Source: Mycoplana azooxidifex (lineage in GTDB: Bacteria > Pseudomonadota > Alphaproteobacteria > Rhizobiales > Rhizobiaceae). From it: a DNA stretch of 64,000 nt. The notes under the pieces were generated by a model. The model was not told the origin of the DNA and searched no databases. It saw nothing but the letters and a program-made list of their open reading frames with translations. The translations under genes and the position numbers were made by a program. This document shows, one piece after another, positions 8,565 to 16,210 of the stretch. Location: the NCBI RefSeq assembly GCF_014196765.1, contig NZ_JACIEE010000003.1, positions 372,001-436,000 on the forward strand. Direction: 5' to 3'. Position 1 is the first letter of the stretch, and every line of letters starts with the position of its first letter.

Positions 8565-8645
8565 GCCCCAACAGGAAAGCCCGGCGCTGTGCGGGCGCCG
8601 GGAGGTACAGGTTGGGGCATTTTCTGGGGTGGCGCCGGCGCCACA
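8565..8645 (-). ncRNA. Candidate structured RNA in a 528-nt gap
   Basis: The gap 8250-8777 has no convincing gene but is rich in symmetry. GCCCCAAC (8565) pairs with GTTGGGGC (8611), enclosing CCCGGCGC (8580) paired with GCGCCGGG (8595). Next to them is a perfect 16-nt palindrome, GTGGCGCCGGCGCCAC at 8629-8644. Read leftwards, the inner hairpin is followed by CTTTCC and preceded by an unpaired ACCTCC that could bind ribosome-binding sites. Read rightwards, the outer stem ends in ATTTTCT. AT-rich DNA at 8645-8720 could hold a promoter. Strand and ends are uncertain. Confidence 0.28.
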
Positions 8646-8777
8646 CATAGAAACTTAAATGCAATCAGCGTTTGTTCCAAGTAGAATAATACACTCTAGC
8701 TCGAATTATCGAGTTCTATAGCTCTTCGACCCGGCGCAGCACTGCAGTTCGTCGTTCGGCGCAACCTCTCCCGCAGG

Positions 8778-8912
8778 CTATTCGACGACAGCCACCTGCT
8801 CAGCTTCGTTCAACTGCGAATAGTGATCGACCATGTCTGGAACGAGCGCCAGTCCGAACATGACGGCGACAAACGTGACGAATACCGTCACGGACAGGGT
8901 AGTGCGAAGCAT
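8778..8912 (-). CDS. Small single-span membrane protein, 44 residues
   Basis: Short frame starting at an ATG with AAGGAAGG about 6 nt upstream. The product has one hydrophobic helix (about 5-25, LSVTVFVTFVAVMFGLALVP) and a short acidic tail ending in VAVVE. The open frame runs further upstream to 9101 but that part looks non-coding and has no ribosome-binding site. I do not recognise a family. It stands alone, divergent from the nuclease-like gene at 9149. Confidence 0.5.
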   Translation of the reverse strand: MLRTTLSVTVFVTFVAVMFGLALVPDMVDHYSQLNEAEQVAVVE

Positions 8913-9148
8913 ATCGGCCTTCCTTTCACGGGATGAGGCTACACCATGGCGGATGGCCGCGTCGGTCTTTTCTGAACGCCAGATGAACAAAAAACCGTTA
9001 TCGGGGGAAGTAACGAAAAGTATACGCCTGTTATGCGCGCGGTGCGTCATCGCCTGCTCCGCGCCCGCCGGGGCAGCCAATCCTTTGACATCGGGATCCA
9101 AGCGAGGGTACCAACGGCTACCTGCTCACGATCGATTCCGGACACGCC

Positions 9149-9865
9149 ATGCCACCGAAGAAACAGCGCAAGCGCCGTTCGACTGCCCGACGGCCGACCA
9201 CCGCACGCGGCCGCATGTGGCCTTGGTATCTCCTGGCCATCACCATCGTCGGCGCCATCGTCGCGCGCGAGAACCTCGACGACCTGACGGCCTGGTTGCG
9301 ACCCGGCAATACGATCCGCTCTACCGCACAGCCCGCCCCCTCCCGCCCGAAGCTGGCCGAACCGCCGCGGAACGTGCCGAAGCGCACCGAGGCATCCGCC
9401 GAGCGGCGTCCCCCTCCAGCCGTGGCTGAAGCGCCGACCCCGGGCCCGCGGCCGCCCGAGGCGATCCCCGGGGCGGTACCTGGGACGGCACCAGGGGCGA
9501 TACCCGCAGCCGGCGACGAGGCGGCCTTCTTCTATTGCGGCATCAAGCAGGACAACTGCGTCGTCGACGGCGCCAACTTCATCTACCGCGGCGCCAAAGT
9601 CCGCCTGGCGGACATCTACGTGCCGGCGACCAAGGAGGCGAAATGCGACCACGAACGCAACCTCGGCGGGGACGCGAAGGAGGCGCTGCGGATCCTGCTC
9701 AACGCCGGCGATTTCGAGCTTGCGACCTGGAAGCCGATCGACGAGGACCAGTATGGCCGCAAGCTGCGGGTCGTCGTTCGCCACGGCAAGTCGATCGGCG
9801 ATGCGATGGTGGCGCGAGGGCTGGCGCGCCCGTGGACGGGGCAGCGCGAATCGTGGTGCCCGTGA
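9149..9865 (+). CDS. Nuclease-like (SNase-fold) membrane-anchored protein
   Basis: A 238-residue protein with a basic N-terminus, one membrane span (about 22-41), a long Pro/Ala-rich linker (45-120) and a C-terminal staphylococcal-nuclease-type domain (about 125-235). The fold is recognisable from KVRLADIYVPA, the Lys/Asp-rich middle, QYGRKLRVVV and the GLARPW end. Of the catalytic set, the two arginines appear kept (VRL and YGR), but the general-base Glu of the DTPE motif is replaced (YVPA), so nuclease activity is doubtful. The domain probably faces the periplasm. A TTGACA at 9084 could be the -35 box, but no good -10 follows. Confidence 0.72.
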   Translation: MPPKKQRKRRSTARRPTTARGRMWPWYLLAITIVGAIVARENLDDLTAWLRPGNTIRSTAQPAPSRPKLAEPPRNVPKRTEASAERRPPPAVAEAPTPGPRPPEAIPGAVPGTAPGAIPAAGDEAAFFYCGIKQDNCVVDGANFIYRGAKVRLADIYVPATKEAKCDHERNLGGDAKEALRILLNAGDFELATWKPIDEDQYGRKLRVVVRHGKSIGDAMVARGLARPWTGQRESWCP

Positions 9866-10002
9866 GGCCGACCGGCAGCTAAAGCAGGATCGCTCCGGGT
9901 CATTCCGCCGTGCAGACTGCCCCTGGATAGCGAAGCCTTCAGGTCTCTGTCAGCTTTGGGTGTCGTACGTGTCGCCGTGTGAGCAGCGCATGGAGACGCG
10001 AC

Positions 10003-10764
10003 ATGAGCGAGAACAAGTGGCGGCTGACGCTTCATACAAATCAGCGCGACGAGCTTTTTGCCCGCCAGGAAGAGCCAATCGGCGATTTTGCATTCGACTC
10101 CGGCGTTGCCGACGTGTTCGACGACATGGTGAGCAGGTCCGTTCCCCACTATGACGAAATGCAGCGGATGGCCTGCGAACTGGCCAGGGATTTCGCTCGC
10201 AGCGGGACCAATCTCTACGACATCGGCTGCTCGACAGCCACGACGCTGCTGAGCCTCGATCGGGAGATCGAGGAGGGCGTCGCATTCGTCGGCATCGACA
10301 ATGCGCCGGACATGCTTCAGAAAGCGGCCCAGAAGATCGAGGCTGCGGGAACGCGGCGGCCGATCGATCTGAGGGTGGCCGATATCCACCAGGGGTTCGT
10401 CATCGACAATGCCAGCGTCGTCACGATGCTGCTGACGCTCCAGTTCGTCCGGCCGCTCCACCGCGAGCGCGTGCTGAGCACGGTCCACCGCGGCCTGAAC
10501 GATCAGGGATGCCTCTTGCTGATAGAAAAGGTGACGAGCGAGGAAACCGCGTTCAACCGGCTTTTCATCCAGCACTACTACGATTTCAAGCGCAGAAACG
10601 GATATTCCGAGATCGAGATCGCCAAGAAGAGGGAGGCGCTGGAGAACGTCCTGATTCCGTATCGCCTGGAGGAGAACACGCAGCTTCTGAAGGAGGTGGG
10701 GTTCAGCAGCGTCGAGGTGTTCTTCCGGTGGTACAACTTCTGCGCCCTTGTCGCGGTCAAGTGA
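10003..10764 (+). CDS. cmoA: Carboxy-S-adenosyl-L-methionine synthase homologue
   Basis: By homology, converts SAM and prephenate into carboxy-SAM (Cx-SAM) with release of phenylpyruvate. The 253-residue protein follows E. coli CmoA along its length: the N-terminal GDFAFDSGVADVFDDM and RSVPHYDEM, the SAM loop YDIGCSTATT near 73, GIDNAPDML, the TLQF core, and DFKRRNGYSE followed by KKREALENV. The Arg in that last motif (about 210) matches the E. coli Arg that binds the Cx-SAM carboxylate. I chose the ATG at 10003 because GGAG lies 7 nt upstream. CmoB, the usual user of Cx-SAM in tRNA wobble-uridine modification, is not nearby; the next gene is a membrane methyltransferase-like protein. Confidence 0.86.
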   Translation: MSENKWRLTLHTNQRDELFARQEEPIGDFAFDSGVADVFDDMVSRSVPHYDEMQRMACELARDFARSGTNLYDIGCSTATTLLSLDREIEEGVAFVGIDNAPDMLQKAAQKIEAAGTRRPIDLRVADIHQGFVIDNASVVTMLLTLQFVRPLHRERVLSTVHRGLNDQGCLLLIEKVTSEETAFNRLFIQHYYDFKRRNGYSEIEIAKKREALENVLIPYRLEENTQLLKEVGFSSVEVFFRWYNFCALVAVK

Positions 10765-10774
10765 GGACAGGGCG

Positions 10775-11512
10775 ATGGAACCCGTCACCGTCACTATCGG
10801 CAACTTCTTCTTCCGGTTCCGCAACCTGGCCTTTCCCCTGGTGATCGTCGCGCTTTTCCTGACGAGGGCGCCGACGATTCCAACGGCGGATGGAGACGCG
10901 ATCGAGCGGCTGCGGGAAGCGGTGGCCCTGCTGTTCGTCTTCTGCGGCCTTGGCCTGAGGGCGCTCGTGATCGGTTATGCCTACATCCAGCGCGGCGGAA
11001 AGAACAAGCGGGTCTATGCCAAGCACCTGGTCACCGAGGGCATGTTCGGCGTCTGCCGCAATCCGCTTTATGTCGGCAACATGCTGCTCTACTTCGGCCT
11101 GTTCCTGTTTCACGGAGATCCGGCCGTGGTACTGATCGGCACCTGCCTGTTTTTATTCATCTACCATTGCATCGTTCGCGCGGAGGAGGATTTTTTGTGG
11201 GAGAAGTTCGGCGACGCTTATGATCGCTACCGGGCGGACGTGCCCCGCTGGTCGATGCGGTGGTCGAATCTTGCCGCCTCCACGCAAGGTATGCGGTTCA
11301 GCTTTCTTCGTGTCCTTGCGAAGGACTATTCGACGATCGCGGCTGCCGCCTTCGCCGTCATTGCAACGGAAATCTATCGCATTGCATTTTCCGACGTTGC
11401 AGATCAAAGCGCCAGTTACCTTGTCCTGCTGGCCCTGGTGATGCTCGTGATCGGCGTCGCCACCGCCGTCATCAGCTACCTGAAGAGGGCCGGCGCGTTC
11501 AAGGAGGCGTGA
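10775..11512 (+). CDS. Isoprenylcysteine carboxyl methyltransferase-like membrane protein
   Basis: Integral membrane enzyme of the ICMT/PEMT superfamily, 245 residues with about six hydrophobic spans. The C-terminal SAM-binding core is intact: HLVTEGMFGVCRNPLYVGNM (about 88-107), then RAEEDFLWEKFGDAYDRYRA (about 138-157) and VPRW. The last 60 residues add two more spans. Bacterial members alkylate lipids or small molecules; the substrate here is unknown. It starts 10 nt after cmoA, so the two are almost certainly co-transcribed. This raises the possibility that it uses Cx-SAM instead of SAM (inference only). Confidence 0.8.
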   Translation: MEPVTVTIGNFFFRFRNLAFPLVIVALFLTRAPTIPTADGDAIERLREAVALLFVFCGLGLRALVIGYAYIQRGGKNKRVYAKHLVTEGMFGVCRNPLYVGNMLLYFGLFLFHGDPAVVLIGTCLFLFIYHCIVRAEEDFLWEKFGDAYDRYRADVPRWSMRWSNLAASTQGMRFSFLRVLAKDYSTIAAAAFAVIATEIYRIAFSDVADQSASYLVLLALVMLVIGVATAVISYLKRAGAFKEA

Positions 11513-11675
11513 AGCCTCCCCAATGGCGACCCAAGCACGGCGACAAGGTGTACGCAGGCGGGTGCTTCCCAACCGGCTCCAATCATCATCGGCATCGATT
11601 TGGCACCACCCCTTCAGGTGGTTGTCAGGCAAAGACTGCATTCAGCGGGTGGTCCTCCACGGTGTGAGTGCGAAC

Positions 11676-12254
11676 ATGCGTCTTCTTCCTGCGCGTAAAC
11701 CCCTGACGGCATTTGCCACGCTTTGCCTGCTTGCCGGGGCTGTCCTTGGCGGCTATGCGGCAAATCTGCAGGTCACCGGCAATTTCCATACGGTCATCGA
11801 GGGCGAGCTCTACCGCTCGGCCCAGCCAAACCCGGCACAGCTCGAGTCCTATGTGAGAGACCACGGCATCCGGACCATCATCAATCTTCGCGGCGAGAAT
11901 GCCCGCGCGCCCTGGTACGAGGCCGAGCTTCAGACCGCCCGCGCGCTCGGCGTTCATCACATCGACTATCGCATGTCGGCATCGAAGGAGCTTTCGACGA
12001 GCCGGGCGGATGAACTCGTTGCCATCATGGCGGCAGCGGAGAAGCCGATCCTCATCCATTGCCAGGCCGGATCCGACCGGACCGGATTGGCGTCGGCGCT
12101 CTACAGCCTCCGCGTCGCCGGACGCCGTGAAAGCGAGGCAGAACGGCAGTTGTCGTTCTACTTCGGCCATGTGGGCATTCCGCATCTGTCGTCGGCCTAT
12201 GCGATGGACACGAGCTGGGAGACGTTCGAGGCGTACTACGCGCCGGAAGGGTAG
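11676..12254 (+). CDS. Tyrosine/dual-specificity phosphatase-like protein
   Basis: A 192-residue protein with an N-terminal hydrophobic segment (about 10-28, signal peptide or anchor) and a DSP-type phosphatase domain. The active-site P loop is complete: HCQAGSDRTG near 127-136 (C-x5-R), and upstream is the typical ELYRSAQP opening and TIINLRGE. Such periplasmic or membrane-bound DSPs occur widely in proteobacteria with unknown substrates. An open frame continues upstream to 11523 but lacks a ribosome-binding site; the ATG at 11676 leads directly into the signal-like segment. Confidence 0.82.
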   Translation: MRLLPARKPLTAFATLCLLAGAVLGGYAANLQVTGNFHTVIEGELYRSAQPNPAQLESYVRDHGIRTIINLRGENARAPWYEAELQTARALGVHHIDYRMSASKELSTSRADELVAIMAAAEKPILIHCQAGSDRTGLASALYSLRVAGRRESEAERQLSFYFGHVGIPHLSSAYAMDTSWETFEAYYAPEG

Positions 12255-12359
12255 CAATGTCGGCCCGCGCGGCGAACCGCCGGACCGCTGGCCTTGCTTT
12301 TGCCCGGCGGACGTGGGAGGAGGCGCTCCCTTCCGCCTTCCCCTCACATCGGACCCGTC

Positions 12360-13649
12360 ATGACGACCGCCTACGGCCTCGACTTCGGCACCACCAATTC
12401 CGTTCTTGCGACCGCCACCGGAACATCGACGCAGTCCGTCCTCATGCACACGCCGGCGGGCGAGACGGATACGCTCAGGACCGCGCTCTCCTTCATGAAG
12501 AGCGGCATGCGGGAACTCGCCTGCGAGGCCGGGCCCGCCGCCATCGCGCAATTCATCGACAATCCGGGCGAATGCCGGTTTCTCCAGTCGATCAAGACGT
12601 TCGCCGCCTCGCCGCTATTCCAGGGCACACTGATTTTCTCCAAGCGCTTCGCCTTCGAAGACATCATGCACGCCTTCCTCTCCCGCCTGCGGGACTATGC
12701 CGGCGACGCGCTGGACGGTCGTGCGGGACGGGTCGTCGTCGGCCGCCCGGTGCGATTCGCCGGCAGCAATCCGGACGAGCGGCTGGCGACGGAGCGCTAC
12801 AACGCGGCCCTCGGCCGCTTCGGCTTCCCCGAGATCTACCATGTCTATGAGCCGGTCGCCGCCGCGTTCTATTTCGCGCGCAACCTCGAGCGCGACGCCA
12901 CCGTGCTCGTCGCCGATTTCGGCGGAGGCACGACGGACTATTCGCTGATCCGCTTCGAGAGCCACGCCGGGCGGATGACCGCGACGCCGCTCGGCCATTC
13001 CGGCGTCGGCGTGGCCGGCGACAATTTCGATTTCCGCATCATCGACAACATCGTCTCCCCGATCATCGGCAAGGGCTCGATGTTCAGGAGCTTCGACAAG
13101 GTGCTCGAGGTGCCCTCGAGCTACTATGCGAACTTCGGGCGCTGGAACCAGCTTTCCATCTTCAAGACGCTGCGCGATTTCGCGGAACTGAAGAAACTGG
13201 TCCAGGCCAGCCTGGAACCGGAGAAGCTCGAAACCTTCGTCGACCTCATCGAGATGGATGAAGGCTATCCGCTCTACCAGGCCGTCTCGGCCACGAAGAT
13301 GCGGCTTTCGGCGGCCGAGGAAACGGAATTCTCCTTTCCGCCGCTCGGCGAGGGCGCGCGCCAGGTGGTCCGGCGGACCGATTTCGAGAGCTGGATCGCT
13401 CCCGAACTCCAGCAGATCGAAAGCGCGCTGGACGACGTCCTGGCGAAGACGAGCATGACGGCCGGCGATATCGACAAGGTGTTCCTCACCGGCGGGACGT
13501 CGTTCGTCCCCGCGGTCCGGCGGCTGTTCGAGCAACGCTTCGACCGCGGCCGCATCGAGAGCGGCGGCGAACTGCTGTCCATCGCCCATGGCCTCGCCCT
13601 GATCGGCGCGCGGGACGATATCGCCGACTGGTCGGCCAGATCGATCTGA
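12360..13649 (+). CDS. Hsp70 family protein (YegD-like)
   Basis: Hsp70-type ATPase of 429 residues lacking the substrate-binding and lid domains of DnaK, as in E. coli YegD. The phosphate-1 loop GLDFGTTNSV is at about 6-15, phosphate-2 VADFGGGTTDYS near 185, and the adenosine motif FLTGGTSFVPAV near 378. The region between contains an insertion (about 240-310) typical of YegD. No co-chaperone gene is nearby, and its role is unknown. I chose the ATG at 12360 because it begins right before the phosphate-1 loop, though its ribosome-binding site is poor. Confidence 0.88.
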   Translation: MTTAYGLDFGTTNSVLATATGTSTQSVLMHTPAGETDTLRTALSFMKSGMRELACEAGPAAIAQFIDNPGECRFLQSIKTFAASPLFQGTLIFSKRFAFEDIMHAFLSRLRDYAGDALDGRAGRVVVGRPVRFAGSNPDERLATERYNAALGRFGFPEIYHVYEPVAAAFYFARNLERDATVLVADFGGGTTDYSLIRFESHAGRMTATPLGHSGVGVAGDNFDFRIIDNIVSPIIGKGSMFRSFDKVLEVPSSYYANFGRWNQLSIFKTLRDFAELKKLVQASLEPEKLETFVDLIEMDEGYPLYQAVSATKMRLSAAEETEFSFPPLGEGARQVVRRTDFESWIAPELQQIESALDDVLAKTSMTAGDIDKVFLTGGTSFVPAVRRLFEQRFDRGRIESGGELLSIAHGLALIGARDDIADWSARSI

Positions 13650-13829
13650 CCCGCGACCGCTCGCGCCGCCGCCCGCAAAAGCGTATCGGCGTCGGGAAGG
13701 CCGCCACTATCGGCTGAAGATTGCCGACTGAAAGGCCGCCCTTGGAGAGAGGCACGTAGTCCATAGGATCGATTGAGGGACGATGAAGCCGCCCTACCTG
13801 TCTCCATCTTTTCGTGGGAGGGCAGCAAC

Positions 13830-14528
13830 ATGGTTCGCAAGACAGGCACATCTTCCGGCAACACGCTCAGGGGCACAAACGCCGATGACCGCCTTGAAGG
13901 GCGCGGCGGAAACGACGCGCTCTACGGCCTGGGTGGCGAGGACAGGCTCAAGGGCGACAGCGGCAACGACACCCTCTCCGGCGGCAACGGAGACGACCGG
14001 CTGGAGGGCGGCAGTGGGGCCGACACTCTCCGCGGTGGGAAAAACGCGGACCGGCTGGAAGGCAACCGCGGGGACGATTTCCTGTATGGAGACGCCGGAG
14101 ACGACGAACTGAGAGGCGGTAACGGCGGCGACCTCCTGAAGGGCGGCGCCGGCGCGGACAAGCTCCGCGGAGACCTCGGCCAGGACGATCTCTACGGGGG
14201 AGGCGGCGCCGACCGGTTCATCTTCAAGAGCGTCGCCGAGTCGACCGTGGGCCCCAACGGTCGCGACACGATCTACGACTTCAGCCTCAACGGAGGCGAT
14301 CGCATCGACGTCTCGTCGATCGACGCAAATGGCATATCGTCCGACGGCAATCAGAAATTCCGGTTCATAGGAGACGCCGACTTTCACGGCCGCGCCGGAG
14401 AACTTCGCTATGAAAAACGCTCCGGCGATACCATCGTGTCTGCCGACCGCAACGGCGACGGCAAGGCAGACTTCGCGATCCGCCTCGACGACCCGCTGGA
14501 CCTGGAGAGGGGCGATTTCATCCTTTAA
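13830..14528 (+). CDS. RTX-repeat calcium-binding protein
   Basis: A 232-residue protein, probably secreted. From about residue 10 to 135 it consists of tandem nonapeptides of the form G-G-x-G-x-D-x-L-x (for example [20 protein letters not shown]), around a dozen copies, which fold as a Ca2+-bound beta-roll. The C-terminal 95 residues ([13 protein letters not shown] ... GRDTIYDFS) match the M10/serralysin C-terminal domain that carries the type I secretion signal. No protease or lipase domain is present. No type I secretion genes are in the window. The start ATG is preceded by GGGAGGG 7 nt upstream. Confidence 0.86.
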   Translation: MVRKTGTSSGNTLRGTNADDRLEGRGGNDALYGLGGEDRLKGDSGNDTLSGGNGDDRLEGGSGADTLRGGKNADRLEGNRGDDFLYGDAGDDELRGGNGGDLLKGGAGADKLRGDLGQDDLYGGGGADRFIFKSVAESTVGPNGRDTIYDFSLNGGDRIDVSSIDANGISSDGNQKFRFIGDADFHGRAGELRYEKRSGDTIVSADRNGDGKADFAIRLDDPLDLERGDFIL

Positions 14529-14643
14529 GCCAACAGGCCAGCCGGCCGGCGCTGGCCTTGACCCAGCACCTTGCGCACGCGAGCGCAATCGTTAGGGCGC
14601 TCGGTCAAGAAACCACCAAAAGAACTATTATATCAATGAAAAA

Positions 14644-14733
14644 TGGCGGACAGAGCGGGATTCGAACCCGCGATACGCTTCCACGTATACACACTTTCCA
14701 GGCGTGCGCCTTCAACCACTCGGCCACCTGTCC
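14644..14733 (-). tRNA. tRNA-Ser (anticodon GGA)
   Basis: On the minus strand the 90-nt sequence starts GGACAGGTGGCCGAGTGG and folds as a class II tRNA. The anticodon loop CTGGAAA reads GGA, followed by a long variable arm (TACGTGGAAGCGTA), the T-loop GGGTTCGAATCCC and an encoded 3' CCA. It reads UCC/UCU serine codons. Confidence 0.96.
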
Positions 14734-14801
14734 ATCCGCAGCAACCGGTGGTCAATCCGGTGCTGGCCGCCTTGCTGTTTCCAGTTGGCGGGACGGCGCG
14801 G

Positions 14802-14829
14802 TATATACCGATGATGGCCGCGGGATCAA
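14802..14829 (-). promoter_or_regulatory. Probable sigma-70 promoter of tRNA-Ser
   Basis: On the minus strand TTGATC (-35) is followed after 16 nt by TATATA (-10), about 70 nt upstream of the tRNA 5' end. It reads towards the tRNA, and no other minus-strand gene lies between. Confidence 0.45.
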
Positions 14830-14961
14830 CCGCTTTCTGACAGAATTTTGAAGGTGTTCGATCGCGTTGCGTCAAGGCCGATTGCAACGGATGGCGACGC
14901 CACTTATCTATAGGCGGAAGCAAGGGAGTGGGCCAAAGGTCCTGCCGGAGTGATACCGTCG

Positions 14962-15282
14962 ATGATACGCTTCGTTTTCAGGATGCTCAGTCTGGTGGCC
15001 TTGGCGCTCGCCGTGATGGCGGCGTCGCTGGATGCGATCCAGTCCGTGGCGGCGTCCACGCCCGTGCTGACGCCGCTGGCGGTTGCCTGGAGTGCGGTCA
15101 GTCCCGAATCGATCGCGTTCGTCGCCGACACGCTGATGAACCGCGTGCATCCGGTCCTCTGGGACCCGGCGACGCTCTGGGTGCTGTCGCAGCCGGCGGC
15201 GATCGTGCTGCTGGTGCTGGCGCTGCTGCTCTGGATGATCGGCTACAAGCGCCGGCCGTTCGCGGGCCGCTTCACCGCCTGA
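14962..15282 (+). CDS. Small two-span membrane protein of unknown function
   Basis: A 106-residue protein with an N-terminal hydrophobic stretch (about 5-25) and a C-terminal span (about 74-95, AIVLLVLALLLWMIGY) followed by the basic KRRPFAGRF tail. The loop of about 50 residues between them is probably periplasmic. I recognise no enzyme motif. The ATG at 14962 was chosen over a GTG at 14950 because GGAG precedes it by 11 nt. The gene lies 64 nt upstream of msrA on the same strand and may share its transcript. Confidence 0.62.
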   Translation: MIRFVFRMLSLVALALAVMAASLDAIQSVAASTPVLTPLAVAWSAVSPESIAFVADTLMNRVHPVLWDPATLWVLSQPAAIVLLVLALLLWMIGYKRRPFAGRFTA

Positions 15283-15346
15283 AGGACTGTGTCCTGAACA
15301 ACCATGAAAGACGCCCGGCCATCCGGGCTTGAAAGGAGTAGTTCGC

Positions 15347-15997
15347 GTGTTCCTGATCGACATGTTCAACAAGAAGACGACGATGCCGGCGCCAGACGGT
15401 GCACTTCCCGGCCGCGCGGAGGCGATCCCGACGGCGGAGACGCATTTCGTCAACGGGCGCCCGCTGAAGGGGCCCTACCCCGACAATACCCGCAGCATCC
15501 TGCTCGGGCTCGGCTGCTTCTGGGGTGCGGAGCGCCTCTACTGGCAGATCCCGGGGGTGTATGTGACGGCGGCCGGGTATTCCGGCGGGTTCACGCCGAA
15601 CCCCACCTACCAGGAGACGACGACGGGATTGACCGGGCATACCGAGGTGGTCCGCGTCGTCTACGATCCGAAGGTCGTGTCGCTGGAGGACCTTCTGAAG
15701 GTCTTCTTCGAGCAGCACGACCCGACCCAGGGCATGCGCCAGGGCAACGATATCGGCACGACCTACCGTTCGGCGATCTACACGACCGGCGACGACCAGT
15801 TGGAGACGGTCCTGAAGGTCCGCGATCAGTATCAGGCCGCCCTCGACGCGGCCGGCCACGGCAGCAGGATCACGACGGAAATCGGCCCGGCCGGTGCGTT
15901 CTATTTCGCCGAGCCCTATCACCAGCAGTATCTGGCAAAGAATCCCGGCGGCTACTGCGGCCTGCGCGGGACCGGCGTCTCCTGCGCCATCGGTTGA
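15347..15997 (+). CDS. msrA: Peptide methionine sulfoxide reductase MsrA
   Basis: Reduces methionine-S-sulfoxide in proteins using thioredoxin. The 216-residue protein carries the catalytic motif [13 protein letters not shown] near 57, the family motifs GYSGG and TGHTEVV, and the [14 protein letters not shown] segment. Its C-terminus, [13 protein letters not shown], provides two candidate resolving Cys. The GTG at 15347 is taken as start because GAAAGGAG lies 8 nt before it. A strong terminator follows. Confidence 0.94.
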   Translation: MFLIDMFNKKTTMPAPDGALPGRAEAIPTAETHFVNGRPLKGPYPDNTRSILLGLGCFWGAERLYWQIPGVYVTAAGYSGGFTPNPTYQETTTGLTGHTEVVRVVYDPKVVSLEDLLKVFFEQHDPTQGMRQGNDIGTTYRSAIYTTGDDQLETVLKVRDQYQAALDAAGHGSRITTEIGPAGAFYFAEPYHQQYLAKNPGGYCGLRGTGVSCAIG

Positions 15998-16032
15998 CGG
16001 CGCCTCTCCCGGTTGCAACGAAACCTTCAACA

Positions 16033-16062
16033 GCGGGCCCTGGCGGGCCCGCGCGTTTTTTT
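16033..16062 (+). terminator. Rho-independent terminator after msrA
   Basis: Perfect stem GCGGGCCC-TGGC-GGGCCCGC followed by GCGTTTTTTT, 36 nt past the msrA stop. It isolates msrA from the nucleoside transport genes downstream. The 148 nt from here to the next gene look like leader DNA; I found no riboswitch fold in it. Confidence 0.88.
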
Positions 16063-16210
16063 ACCAACTGAAAAAATTGTCGTGAAATTTTGCGGTGGGC
16101 GTGCAAGGATCGCCCGGTCTGATCCTCGGGAACAGGGTTGGCGCTCCGCAGACCGTCATTTACGGACGTGCGGGAGGACCCAAAAAAATCAATAGCAACA
16201 GGGCTGCACG

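Noticed and set aside
8411-8680. An 89-codon minus-strand frame in the gap 8250-8777
   Set aside because: No ribosome-binding site, unusual composition, and it runs through the hairpins. Structure, not coding, best explains this stretch.
14640-14840. tRNA-Ser as an integration (att) site for a mobile element
   Set aside because: No integrase gene, no duplicated tRNA 3' end nearby, and flanking genes look like core chromosome.
16063-16210. Purine or other riboswitch in front of the nucleoside transporter genes
   Set aside because: No recognisable aptamer core or paired terminator could be found; the leader is short and mostly unpaired.
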